This document shows positions 35,001 to 48,320 of a stretch of 64,000 bases of DNA, piece after piece (the stretch's first letter is position 1; each line of letters begins with the position of its first letter). The notes under the pieces are model-generated. The model had not been told where the DNA came from. It did no database searches and was given only the letters and a program-made list of their open reading frames with translations. The stretch spans positions 22,086,001-22,150,000 of the forward strand of contig OX387201.1 in assembly GCA_947561715.1 (NCBI GenBank). The letters run 5' to 3'. Origin of the DNA: Ascidia mentula (taxonomy: Eukaryota; Chordata; Ascidiacea; Phlebobranchia; Ascidiidae). Position numbers and translations under genes: made by a program.

Positions 35001-38000
35001 AACTTGTTGGCAAACACAACAATCTCAGCCTGCACAACAGCCGTCCCATTTTGTTGAATGAATAAATCAAACTGGATAAGTTCGGCCTCTGTCGCATCAA
35101 CCGTGTCCTGCAAACCATTATCATTAATATTTGACCACAAAAATCCAAGCAACATGTTATCTATCAAAAGTATGCAATGCTTTTTTTCTGAATTATAAAA
35201 CAATTATCATGAAGATTTATTTGCAGCAAAACGAGAAAAAAATCTAATATCCTGACTTTTGAAGGCAAATTTGTTTTTATTAATTTTGTGTCAGAACTTA
35301 CATTAAGATTGGCTGCAGTGACGCTGAGAGCATCCACAGACGTCGTCATTGCATCAAGGTACAAGTTTAGGGGATCCACCATAGTTTCTTGGATAACCAC
35401 AAGATCGTATGAACTTTGTCGGAGGGAATCAGCTACTGAAGACTGTACATAAATATGTGTTAATTCCTGGACAAAGCAAAGTGTGTTTAGAACAAACCGA
35501 ATTGGGAAAAGTTAAGTTGTCGGCAGTTTCATTGAGGAAGATGGCATAAGCAGTCAGATTGGCTGCCGTTATCCCTTCATTGATCTGTAAACATCAAAGT
35601 TGTTGTTTCTAAATATTAAATATTCCAATATAATTTCCTCTTTAAAATAAGTTTGAATCACCACAAAATCAGATGGAAATATTTAGTTTAAATCAAAATG
35701 CACAAAAAATAAACACTGTAAAGCACATTTTTACTTGAAAAAGGGCCACAAGTATACTCACAGTTTCTGTGTACGCAGTGAAATTAATTGAATCCAGGCC
35801 AGACGTCTTGAGATCATACAAAGCTTGCTTCACGTCATCCGTGTAAATTCTATGTAAAATAACTTGGGTGTTTATTTAATATTTTTTAGGAAAACATGAA
35901 GAGAGAAAATTGCAAATAAACAGGGAAGAACTTTGCAGGATATGAACAGGACGTACGTAATATTGAGTGTTTCATTGAACGACGAAGCCATGTCTGTGAG
36001 CTGGTTTACTTGTTCCGTTGCATTGCTAACAAGTTCTGTCACATCGTAAAGGTTCTCGAGTTTCAATGCTGTGTAAATTGATTCATTTTTGTCGCATGAT
36101 CTGTAGTTATAAGAAATTGTGTTGAAACTCCACGCACTCCCAACAACATTAGGTTTGAAATTGTTTACAAATAATCTGGTGCAATTCTAATGAATACAAA
36201 CACTAAATAATGATTGCACAGAAAACAACAGAACAGTTGAGAACTCGACCGATAGATAATTAATAAAACTTGAATATTTCTTACTCAATAATTCCATAAA
36301 CAGTGAGTCCTGCCCCGGGGTTATTTAACGAGTTGTCCAAACTCCCGTTCAGAATTCTATCGGCAAACTAAACAAAAACACAACAACATAGAAATCTACA
36401 TGAGGTAAAACATGACAACATAGAAATCACCACATAGCAGTCCCACAACAAATAAGTGATACAGATAACACACAACATGTAAACGAATGAACCCGGTGAA
36501 ATGTGAAGAAATTATTGATGTTTTTAGTTTTGTTCGGTAACAACTAAATATTTTGCAGGAACAAATATTTTTAATGTAGTTTTGACAGAAAAGTTTCTGA
36601 CATGAAACTTGTGGAAATTCACAACACTAAAAACTCTGCCACATGCAACAATCCTTACATTATGACATCACTAAAGTCAAGTTCAATGTGCGGTGAACCG
36701 TAAAGTGTTTTGCCAAGGACGCTTCCATAATAATTCCAAAGTAAGTCGTCGATAAACTTCAAACGCAGCAAGAAGTGTGCAAATAAGAAGTTAGAAAAGG
36801 AACAATTTACACAACCTCCCCCCCCCCCCCAAACTTAAATACAATAAAATATTTTCAAGGAAAAAGTTAAACAGTAACTTTTGGTTTGTCGGCCAGCTCG
36901 GGCACGTCAGGGGCAGTTTGAAAGGTAAATATTTAATAAGTGAGAGTTGGACAAAAAGTGGGAGCTTAAGGTTGTACGAAAAAGGTTGAATATTTAATTA
37001 AACTAAACAAATGTTTTGTCACAATGCCTCCTTTGTACAACCACAATCATTATATCAACGAAAACACAATTTAGGTAACAGCAAAGTAAGTTGGCAACAC
37101 ATTGGACAATTATTACTTTGTTGAAACATTTCATTGTTTTAAGAATATTTTCAACTTTATTAATTATTATCCCAGAACAAACATTTAAACAAAACAATTT
37201 AAATTGTGATTATAAATCTTTGTTTCATTTCTTTTTGTTGAAAAACAAACATTTTAAAGCATTACAAAGAAAATTACCTTTAGTCCCTCATAAGGAGATT
37301 CAAGATTTTGGCAAACATATCGTTCACCGTGGCCTCCAACCGTGAAACTTACAGTGACGAGGATCATGAGGAGCCAGGAGAAGATGAACGATAATCCAAC
37401 CGCGCTACAACAAACATCATGTGTTAAAATCCTCACAACTAACGGATCTGATTCCAAGGAATCGGGCACAAGTTTTGTTAGATTTGTCGACCTAATCTGG
37501 TTCAAAAGAGGCAGGAAAATGTTTGTCAAAAACTCACGCCATTATGAAGATTCCTCCACAGTTTGAGACACAAGATCTGCCGGAAGGATCGGGACTGTAT
37601 CCTCCACATCCACAGAACATACCGAGGAAGTAGAAGACGCAGATTACTGCGACGATGCATCCCAGAGTCAACCCAGCTGCATATCTGAAACATTCCGCGG
37701 AGTTTCAATTGTTTCAAACAATAAAGCAATCGATTTAGCCTCGTATTCAAATAGCACAAGAAACTGTTTTCCATAAACCAGCAGACCTCAGTCCAAAACG
37801 TTATGTTTCAAACAACTCATATTGCAATATATTAGTGTCGCTGGTAACAAGACGATTCCTAATCAAGGTAAATTCTGCCAAAATTAAGTAACAGGTGAAG
37901 TTTATTAACTAACTCATTGTTACGATCCAGCAAATATCTACTAACCACACTTTCCACATTATACAATCGTGAGTGGAAAGATGTCTTCGTTCATATCGAG

Positions 38001-41000
38001 AAACATAAACTTTACAACCAGTTGCCGCAATGGTTGATACTAACCTGTATATATCCCAATTATCATCATAAGTTTGGAAAGCATTCGATATCGTGTTGTC
38101 AAGGTTACTAATTTGTGTTTTCAGGTTTGTGACCTCACCAAGTGGGAGTGAGGCGAGTGAATCTTCTAATGTTTTGTTCACATCATTCAGAGATGTGATG
38201 AGTTCTGTGGATAAAATTTCGTTTAACAACAATTTAAACAAATCTTAAAGACCTCAACTTATTGTATGTTTTTTTTGCATAAATTTAAGTCAAAATTAAA
38301 ACTTCTGGAAAAAGAAATCAATATTTTTTAAACAAATTTTATATTTTTGCAAGTTTACTTCACAAATATATTGGATCAAATATTTTTATTTATGTCATAT
38401 TAATCAAAACTATGTTTTTTTAAACATCATATTGGCATGGAATATATAATTACCATCGGTGACGGGCTGGCTGTTGTTTTTGACAATTTCTGGAATATCA
38501 TCAATTTGTTTTTGAGCAGAAGCAATCGCTCCATCAATGTCGTAACTCAAACTCTCGTTGATTTTACTGATTTGATTCGACAAGTCGTCGAGCTGCGGGG
38601 GGGAATTTTATTATGTTTAAATTTCTTTGGGTTCAGGAAAAATTTACCAGTTGATGAATTTGTATATTTTTAAATGAAAATGTAATTTTGCAAAAAACTT
38701 TACTTGTATATAAATAACAAATAAAAATCAAAAAAAAATACAAACACCCAAAGTGGAGACAAAACTCTTACAAGCATTGTTAGTTTTTTGGCCAAGTTGA
38801 AAATAAAGAAGTGTTTGTTGGGGTAAATATTCAAGGTAAAAGCAATCCTTCCCTCACAAAAACTCAAAAATTTTCAGGCAATGTTGCACTGCAGCAAAAA
38901 AAACTCCCAAAAGAACTTTTACAGAATCAGGATTTTTGTTACATTTTCATCGTTATACAATAAAATCCAACCAGCAAATGCCAAGTTGGGAAACATGCAT
39001 TAAATCTTAATAAAGTGAACATAAAAGTTTTTGTTCATTTTATGCTGATGTTAGATTGTTTGCGAAGTATAATATGTGCCAAGATATCGTGGAAACGTTA
39101 AAAAGTTAGTTTCATGCAGGGGCAGACAAGCCTTCCAACCTGGTTTGCTATCGATCCACTGCTGTTCTGCTCCACACAGAATGCAAATATTTTTGTCATT
39201 TCATTGTTTTATGTCAAGTGAATATTTAACAATAAAAAAGCAATTTGTAAAACACAGATAAACTTTTAAATAATTAACAAATAGTTTAAGATAATTACAG
39301 AACTGGTTTTTTAATATTCTGCATTCTCAAAAATTTTAACAAAGAAAAAATAAAGTCAATTTCCTGTGAAGGGAAAATCCCTACTCATTTCAAATTTACA
39401 AAAGTCACGATTGAGTTATTTAATATTTAAATTACGGTGCTGACATTTTCATATCCATCTGTCATTTACGACAGTTGTGGTTTTTACAAATGCCTGAGCT
39501 ATTTTAATTCACGTGGGTATTATTTATCCGTGAATAAGATTGCTGTAGAAAATAAAATTCTTTATTCAACTCACTGCGGAGAAGTTTCCACCCAGGGTGA
39601 GACTGTTCACGGTGTTCGATATTGCAACGCACTCACTGACACCGACACCGGAACAACCAGCTATATCATTGGTAATATCTGTTCGAACCATTTCCAAAGC
39701 CATTTCAATACCAGTTGTTCCACTTGAAATTGCATCTGTTGCGGTTTGTAGATTTTCCAGCTCCTGAAGTGTGTTGCTCGACACTGGAAAGTTTGTGTCA
39801 TCAATAATGGCAAGAAGGATTTTATGCAAATTGTCTAAACTAAACTTTGCAAGTACATAGAATAAATTAGTTTTCTTGACTATCAGCGTAATTGAGAATG
39901 CAAAATCATAACTACGTGGATAGGAGTGAACATAACTACGTGGATAGGAGTGAACATAACTATGTGGATAGGAGTGAACATAACTACGTGGATAGGGGTG
40001 AACATAACTACTTGGATAGGGGTGAACATAACTACATGGATAGGAGTGAACATAACTACGTGGATAGGGGTGAACATAACTATGTGGATAGGAGTGAACA
40101 TAACTATGTGGATAGGGGTGAACATAACTACTTGGATAGGGGTGAACATAACTACATGGATAGGAGTGAACATAACTACGTGGATAGGGGTGAACATAAC
40201 TACTTGGATAGGGGTGAACATAACTACGTGGATAGGGGTGAACATAACTATGTGGATAGGAGTGAACATAACTACGTGGATAGGGGTGAACATAACTACG
40301 TGGATAGGGGTGAACATAACTACGTGGATAGGGGTGAACATAACTACGTGGATAGGGGTGAACATAACTACGTGGATAGGGGTGAACATAACTATGTGGA
40401 TAGGAGTGAACATAACTACATGGATAGGGGTGAACATAACTACATGGATAAGGGTGAACATAACCACAAGAAAAGGTTAACAATAGTTCTTACACATTGA
40501 TAGTTGGTTAAGTTGTCGAAACACTGGTTGAGCAGCCGCGTCTATCTCTGTCTGCACTGGAACTCCAACAGATTGGTCGATATCTGAAATAAATCAAACA
40601 TATGATTTAAATACATGTGGTAGCCTGGTGTCCCAGGTTGAAACTAAAACATACAACATCCCAGTATGCAGGTTGAAACTAAAACATTCAACATCCCAGT
40701 ATGCAGGTTGAAACTAAAACATACACCATCCCAGTATGCAGGTTGAAACTAAAACATACAACATCCCAGTATGCAGGTTGAAACTAAAACATACAACATC
40801 CCAGTATGCAGGTTGAAACTAAAACATACACCATCCCAGTATGCAGGTTGAAACTAAAACATACACCATCCCAGTATGCAGGTTGAAACTAAAACATACA
40901 ACATCCCAGTATGCAGGTTGAAACTAAAACATACACCATCCCAGTATGCAGGTTGAAACTAAAACATACAACATCCCAGTATGCAGGTTGAAACTAAAAC

Positions 41001-44000
41001 ATACACCACCACAGTACTAGTCTTGTAATTCTGACATTGAATACAAATGTTTGCAGAGTAAATCTTGCTTTACCAAATAACGTGCACTTTCATTATACTT
41101 TGTGCAATATTGTTGTGGCATTATTACCCTACAATGCAGTGGTCACGGTTCGGTGAATATAAATGGACAATTACAGGTTTGATGTTTATTGAACCGTGAC
41201 ATGACACAACAAACAACTTCTTTGTTTCCAACACTTGAAAACCCGAGAACCAACAATTTTTATGTGATATTTTTTCTATGTAAAACAGGTGCTTTAAACA
41301 CAACCAGGGATTTAAAACATAAATTAGTCTTGTTCCTGTGGGCAACCTTTGGTGTGGCAAATTTATTTTTTAGAATAATGAAAGGAAAAGTGTTGGTCAA
41401 TGAATTCTTTTCCATGCAAGACATAAAGGATGAATTTGTGGATGACCAACTTAATGTAGAAATAAGTTAACAATCCTTACTGTTAACTTGTTGTCGAAGG
41501 TTTTTATCCAGGTCGTCGTACTGTTCCACGATAAACTCAAACTGTGTTGGAATATTGTCCAAATATTTGATGACATCCGACAAAGTTTCATTTGTTTTGT
41601 CTGGTATAATCCGGACCACCTGGGTCACCCACTCATTTGTGAGAAACACAAAAACACATGGAACCCTGTGAAAATAAATCATAAACGTCAGAAACTCTGC
41701 TGTTGCAACAAAGAAGTTATTCTGTGTGACAAATATTAACATAATGTTGACTAAGTCACGATAAAGATGATTTTCTTTTCAATAAAACATGGAATTCACA
41801 AGATTTTAAACAACTCTGTTTAAATTACTCTCTTTTCCATTACGATATTGTGGCATTTTGCAGTGCGTTCAGCTGTGGCTGTGGTATATATACTGAAACT
41901 TATAAATGCTTGTTTTGTGCACACAAAATATCACCAACACACAATTTGACATTTAGTAAAACACTGCTGATAGTTTCAGCGTGCACCCGATATTTCCTGT
42001 GTGAGGGAAAATTTCACATCCGCTGTTACAACGCAGACAGTATCAAGTTTCAAAATCACTCTCACAGCTTTTAAAACACAAGAGTGGATGTGATTTCCAC
42101 TGACTTAGAAATGTTATTTTATAACAAATTACTTATTTGCTTCATATAATTAAATAGTTTAGTGCAACAAGGAAGGTGTTAAACCAATTGACAAACTAAG
42201 CTTTCATCAACAATCGTCCGTGACATGAGATTAATTCCTGAAATCTGTGTCAACTTAAACACAGACAAGAAATAATGGAGCATAATTCCAGAACAAAAAA
42301 TAGGTTAATCTGTTGGAAGCAGAAGCCACAATATAAGGGCAGATGTAAGATGGCATATGGTGATAATCTTATCTCTATGTTAATATGGATAATACCCTTA
42401 ATGGACATCTGAGTGTATGTTGCTTCCTGCATATTACATACTGGACAATTGAAAATAACAGAACCATTCATTTACAACAATGCAATATATTCACCAACAT
42501 TTAATTGGTTTTGAACCCAACCATTGCATTTACCTACAATAATGTGTTCATAGCTTGTTTCTCATTCAATAATAACACAAAAAAATATATATTGTGGCAA
42601 TATGTGTTGTTGTTTTAATGAGTTCCAAATTAACAATTCAGTTAAGTGATGTCATAAACACATGTAGAAAAAAAATTTTCAGATAAATGACTGACATGGA
42701 CATATTTTTGTTGAAAGTGAAAGTGAATTGTGGGAGAGGTTGGAATAATCAGTTTCCAGTCACGCTGCACTTGTTTTGTAAGTGCTCAGATTTAAAGCCT
42801 TTTTTTTAAGATTGTTGGCACAAGCGGTTTATTGTTACCATAACTACCATTTACTGCTTTGTTTATTACAAAAGGGTTTTTGGAAAAAATATTGTCATGT
42901 AGATTTTGTGTCCACATTTTTAGGTAGACATTTTACTAAAAATCTAATATAACCATCACTAGGATCTACTACATTTCTCAATACAACTTAGAGCTCATCC
43001 AAAAAAAATGTTTTCTTATGCGTGGTTGGGACCAAAAGCACGGTAATTTCACATGATAAATAACACATAAACAACTTTAACAAAGTACTCACGCAATAAA
43101 GACTGTGATGATCAGGAGGGAAACACAGAGGCAGTGTCTCCACTTGCTCTGAGCTCGACCCTTTGATTGTCGCATCTCACCTCCGCAGTTGCTACAACAT
43201 GTCCGACAGCAACACATGATAGCGCCAACTAGTGGCACAAATAGTATGAAGAGACACCCAGCGACGAGACATGTCATGTAGCCGACCTCAAAACTGGCAA
43301 GCTGCAAGGACAGGATCATTATTAGGAACAAATATATTGTTATAATGAAACAAAAATCAGCTGTTGGTTTTTCACATACAAGCAAATATAATTTAGACAA
43401 CATGAGGACAATAAGCACAAACAACAATCAAGCAATCCACAAATCTATGTTAAGTTATTATATTCAAATGTTTTAATTGAAGTGTTAGTTGGGTTGTGGC
43501 CAGTATATTTCATTGGAAGGAAACTTTTCAGCAGTTTGAACAATTTGTCTCAGGAAATCGACACTGGATAATATTTTGTGGTAACATGGTCTAATTAAAT
43601 TAAATCAAAAACAAATGTTGTGGGAAAAGTGAAATGAAAGATTTTCAATCGAAACTTGCAGTGTTTGCATGGTTGGTTTTTATGGTTTTCGAGGAAAGTA
43701 GTCATGACAAAAAGTAAACAACGCCACAAAGGTTGGATTTAACGCGGACAAGATTAAACATGTCCTTGAATGAAAGGAAAACGTCAACGGCAAACAATGA
43801 CCAGCAAAATTCTCCCCTAAACCCATGAAAAGTAATTAAATGTAGTTTATTTTACAATCAGCCCCATCTGTTCCAATTAAACAAAAAATGTGGCCCAAAA
43901 TCATTTTCAGTTCAAATGTTTGTAGAAACATCAGAAAAATGAAACAGTAAAAACAAAAGCAATAAAAATAAATACTTTCAGTTTCAAAATATTCATTGGC

Positions 44001-45577
44001 ATCATTTAACGTTTGGATAACTAAAAACTGCAACAATCATTGTTCAAAGGTCCAAACTGTAATTTGTTTTCTAACTATTTGATAATTTTCAACATAGCAT
44101 TATGTCTGACGCCTCCAGATATTATTTACAAGAAACATGGAGCAGACTTGAATGTCGTCCCCATGAAAGGTTTGGTGATTGTGGCTTGGCAGGAGAGCGA
44201 GTAAACACTTCGAGTTGACGCGAATCCCTGATTTCCCACTTTAACAAACTGAGATATGAAGGGGGATTCCATGACAAAGTTTCTGCCACAAAGTCTTTGT
44301 GACAAATGGATGGAAAATTTCATGGAGGTTTGGATTTCGTGATAAACATATTCTGATGGTTTTTTGTTGATGAAACAAACTTTACAACAAAAGATTCCAA
44401 ATGTTTGTAATTTTTTAGGAAGACAAACCATTGAAGTGACGAACACCAAGTTGCAACACAAACTACAACAAATCCTCCTACCATGAAATGAAGTGACGTA
44501 ATAATGTCCAATCACTAAAACATATGGAATGCACGAACACTCAACAAACTGTGGGTGAATACCCAACAATCTACGTTGTCAATGATGACTAATTTTAAGA
44601 CTGACACACATTAATGTATTGAGTCAGATGCTGCTAACCTATTGCACACCAACCACGCACTGACAAATACCTTGTAACCGATGTAGAGATATCCTGGCAT
44701 TAACTGGATGAACACCATTACATTGATTTATTTGTTGAAAAAAATACACATTTATACATTGTATATATGTTAAGCTATTTAAAAAACATTTTTCTTATTT
44801 TGAGACAACAAACTCACAGTCTGCCATTGGTTGAGGAGAGTGTTCAAGAAATCTCCTTCTGATGTTGCCACGTCATAGATAAACTCTGGGTAAATATAAA
44901 ATTAGTCATGGGTAAACCACAAAATGACATAATAAAATATCTGATATGAAAGCTTAAAATTTAGAATAAAGTTCCATATAATTTGTATATTAAAGTCATC
45001 CACATGGTAATGCCTTCTTGTTTGCAAAAAGTTTGTGAAATATAAGTCAGTGTTTCCTTGATTGAAACAATAGGTTGTTTGCCTGATCACTAATCGTTGC
45101 ATCTGCATAGATTCTTGTTTTTTGTGACACAAGCTTGTGAATACGTCATGTGGAATTAGTAAAACTGATTTATTATGATGTGAAAATTTAATACAGTTGT
45201 TTTAACCTGACAACGTATATCATCAGTTGGTTTAAATACTTTCAAGCACATGACTTACCTTCAATGGCACTGAAAGGTTTAAACACAACATCCACAAATC
45301 CTCTTGTCATCACATAAAGATGGCTTAACGAGGCCACACTGATTGACACGGAAACCTCATTGTAGGATTCCTGAATACAGAAAAATTTATTAAAAAACAT
45401 GAACTCGATTATGTAAAAACATGATGTAAGACTTGGGGTAAAACAAGCAAAGTTTTTATTAAAATTTCAACTTTTACTAAATTTTACCTGAGGTAGATCC
45501 CCATATGTCATGTTATTTGCTACTGCTTCATATACAAGACATGACAATATACAAACTAATATAATTTTAAAATCCAT
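32063..45577 (-). CDS. Prominin-like pentaspan membrane glycoprotein (paralogue 1)
   Basis: Exons: 45577-45488, 45370-45259, 44885-44818, 43301-43093, 41665-41481, 40583-40494, 39783-39575, 38592-38454, 38204-38045, 37684-37538, 37404-37278, 36756-36659 (or 36367-36285), 36100-35957, 35849-35762, 35584-35498, 35442-35302, 35107-34958, 34820-34731, 34606-34494, 33606-33571, 32096-32063. Phases agree throughout, giving 838 residues (833 with the alternative exon). A signal peptide is followed by five membrane segments and two large ectodomain loops. Prominin hallmarks are the cysteine-rich stretch after TM1 (CCCRTCCSNCGGEMRQ), the TM3 region exon with [22 protein letters not shown] in TM4 and GLWFSLGWIVFFLIPGAIVG in TM5. 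The tail ends SAKIHPSQYY. Prominins bind cholesterol and organise plasma-membrane protrusions and photoreceptor discs. The pair at 48321 shares exon lengths of 209, 185, 90, 127, 150 and 90 nt. Confidence 0.92.
36285..36367 (-). CDS. Alternative exon of the minus-strand prominin
   Basis: This 83-nt open block has an acceptor GTTTAG and a donor GTAAGA. It starts in phase 0 and ends in phase 2, exactly like the 98-nt exon 36756-36659. It encodes FADRILNGSLDNSLNN and ends GLTVYGIIE. Either exon joins LESPYEGLK upstream to SCDKNES downstream in frame, whereas including both would shift the frame. The sequence occupies the same position as the [13 protein letters not shown] exon of the other prominin. 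Confidence 0.65.
39907..40466 (+). repeat. 24-bp minisatellite, about 23 copies
   Basis: The unit GAACATAACTACGTGGATAG continues with GAGT or GGGT. Copies differ at a few recurrent positions (ACG/ATG/ACA/CTT; GAG/GGG). Because 24 is divisible by three, all frames stay open, generating long spurious open frames on both strands. The array ends 28 bp from the 90-nt prominin exon 40583-40494. Confidence 0.95.
40628..41012 (+). repeat. 35-bp minisatellite, about 11 copies
   Basis: The unit reads CATCCCAGTATGCAGGTTGA then AACTAAAACATACAA/CAC. Copies are contiguous and nearly identical, with the first one partial. The array starts about 45 bp on the other side of the prominin exon 40583-40494. There are no unique spacers, so it is not a CRISPR array. 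Confidence 0.95.
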
Positions 45578-48320
45578 GAGAAATTTTGAAAAGCTAGGTC
45601 TGCAAAGTTAAAACACAACAAAGATCAGTTCAGGCCTTTTTATGTCTGTGATACAGCAATGACCACAAAACCTTATATCAATCTTAAGCAATATTTGCCA
45701 TTGGCAGAAGAAATCAAAGCAGTTTGTAAAAGTTAAAACAACAACAACCACGAAGAAAACATCCACCACATTCTCGTTAATACACAATATGCCAAACTTG
45801 CTACGGTGAGAATGCTCGGTTGACGCACTGCTACCTTGCACAGTTACTGTTTAACCAGGAAAGTCAAAACAACTATTTCCCCGTAAGACTGTAGTTTGCG
45901 TCACAGAACAATTATGACATCACCGCGCATGGCTGTCGTCACATCTCACATGTTCTTGTTTAGAAGCAAAACAAGAGGCCGCTTTTTTTTATTTCTGTTC
46001 ATTCAGGCGTGACACTGCGTGAGAGAAAGAATTAATCTTGAAGAACCGAAGACAATTATGTGCACTGTGAAGTATTCGGGTAAATCCGTTAAAATGCGAG
46101 AGAGGTATTTTTGGCTTGCACGTGACATGGGCCACGTTGAACCGGGGATTATTTCCACCAAATACCTCTACATGGGTCCTTAAACTTGCTTTTTATTGAA
46201 AATCAGATAAATCTGGTCGTTTGGCTCAACCACAATTGCTACAAAACACACGAGACAATTCAAATGCAACCAAAATGTACTTGGGAACCAACAGATAAAC
46301 AAGTTTCGCATAATGTAAACACTCAAAGTGTGGCGATACGTTTAGCTTGTGACAAACCGGTCATATTCTCCAATTAGAAGAATTCAACCGTGAACAGAGT
46401 GCATAATGACGACACAGATCCATTATCATGTAATCCAACATTTAGCTTTCAGGCGACCATCCCCCCTTAGTCAATGTGTTACGTGAAACAGCTTAAATGC
46501 AAATGAACAGACGGCAAACAGACAAAGCAAACAAGTTCGAAGGTTGTTGGATTTAACGAACGACTCATCCGCAACAATGCGAAAAGTTTTCGTGATTTCA
46601 TTCTGTCGTTCGAAGCTTCTATAATTAACCATTGTGCGTCACATCACATGAATGTTACGCTTGACTTATAGCGGCAGCATCATTCAAGGTACTAGGCAAC
46701 GGAAATGACGTAGAACCAGTCGCGCGACCAACCGAATAAGGGACCACAGGTTGTGGGCATGTTGGGTGCGTGAGAGTGAAATGTGACTCCTTCTCAATCG
46801 TCAAACTTTATATATGGATGGGAAATCATCACCCAATTTATGTAACTCAAGTTGTAACTGACTGTTCATGGGGCAAAAGGGTATTCCCCATGTAACCCAC
46901 CTTGTCCCCAGCAATTCGTGGTTCAGGGGTTTGCCCGTACATCGCCTGAGAATTTTGATCCGCGAAAGCTTGAACTGCCGGCCGTAAAACGTCACAAAAC
47001 GTCACAGTATTATGACAGCAATCATGACGTGATTGTACCGAGGAAGCCCAAAACAGTTGGATGTATGACGTCATAACAATTCATTATATGGTCAAAGTTT
47101 CGTTAATCAACATATGTCACGTGACATTTGTAAATATGTTGTTGTTTGTGTGGTAGACATATTGGGGGAATACCCCGACCGTGTCAGATAGCAAGAATTA
47201 ATTTTTTTTTCACTTCGCGAGTCGTCCATGTTCTACCTCGTTAAAATATATTTAACCTTCAAGATCGACGGCGGCATTTAAAATTTATGGTTTGGGGACA
47301 AATACATGTTGTAGGTTTTACGGGGGTTTTAAAAATGTTGAATTCAGGTTGAATTTCCTCAAATAACTAATCGCAAAGACTGCGAGTATTGAGCTGTGTA
47401 TACAGGGAGGCAGAACGGTAGCTGGATCACAAAGGACGCATAAATATGATTAGGACGCTGAGAACAAAGGACCAGCAAACGAAGGTTGGTTACACTGCTG
47501 GTGTGTTGAATAACAGAGTGTTCACGGGTGAAAGAAAACCATTCTCTGTCACAACAACACAGGGAATAATTTGCTGGGCTTAAGGTCGGTCTCAGTTCGT
47601 TGATTCCAGGCAGAATTGAGAGCGAGGAGACGAGAGTTTCCTTCTGGCATCAGAATTACTCATGATAGTTTGGGTAATGGTTTTATCTCGTGTGATTAGT
47701 TGCAGGGTTTCAAGTCACGCCACGAGTATGAAGCTGTCAAATCGTTTGTTGTTGAGTTTTGTTCAAGAAGTTTGTTGGGTTCTGTGGAAAACTTGGTTCA
47801 AATCATTGTAACAAGCACCAGTGATCAACAAACTCCTTCAATTTAATATTGCAAACGTTTTTGCGTTGAACCACGTCACAGTGCTGGCGTCACTGTACTT
47901 TGACGTAATTAACAGGTCGTTGCCCACGTATTGTTTGTGAGTATCAGAACCTGGTGCCTCGGAAACCGTTTCTCACTGTTATTTGTGATGCGTCAACCTG
48001 AGACTAAACAGCCTTCCACGCCACACAGCATCCGGAATCTTCATATGTTTCACTGCGGTTGACTGCGCGCAGCTGGTTTGTGGCAGTTGAGTAACAAACC
48101 CTCCACTGTAATATTATCCTTTCCAGATAAAAGTTTCAGGTTTCAGAGTGTGGAAAGGAAAGTTTGTATTCACGACAATAGGAGAGGGAACAAGAATTCA
48201 AACTGAAAACTTCGAGGCCTCACAGTTGCGAAGATGTCGGGGCAGAGATGTTTTATTTTACTTCAATATTTCTGCAGGTTTTCAGGGATTAAGTTAAGGT
48301 AGTGCAAGTGATTTTGTATT
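45578..48320. other. Intergenic space between two divergent prominin genes
   Basis: No coding exon was recognised. The 2.7 kb between the two start codons must hold both promoters. It contains TGACGTCA at 47037-47050 and a GTCACGTGAC palindrome near 47116, candidate bZIP and E-box type sites. Untranslated first exons may also lie here. Confidence 0.5.

Noticed and set aside
36822..36831. Short poly-C run
   Set aside because: Simple low-complexity sequence inside a prominin intron, with no flanking duplication or gene signal.
39566..40500. Long open frames (up to 305 codons) on both strands
   Set aside because: They are produced by the 24-bp minisatellite, whose length is divisible by three. 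Only 39783-39575 at one edge is a genuine prominin exon.
40628..41012. CRISPR-like array
   Set aside because: The 35-bp units are directly contiguous with no unique spacers, in an animal intron: an ordinary minisatellite.
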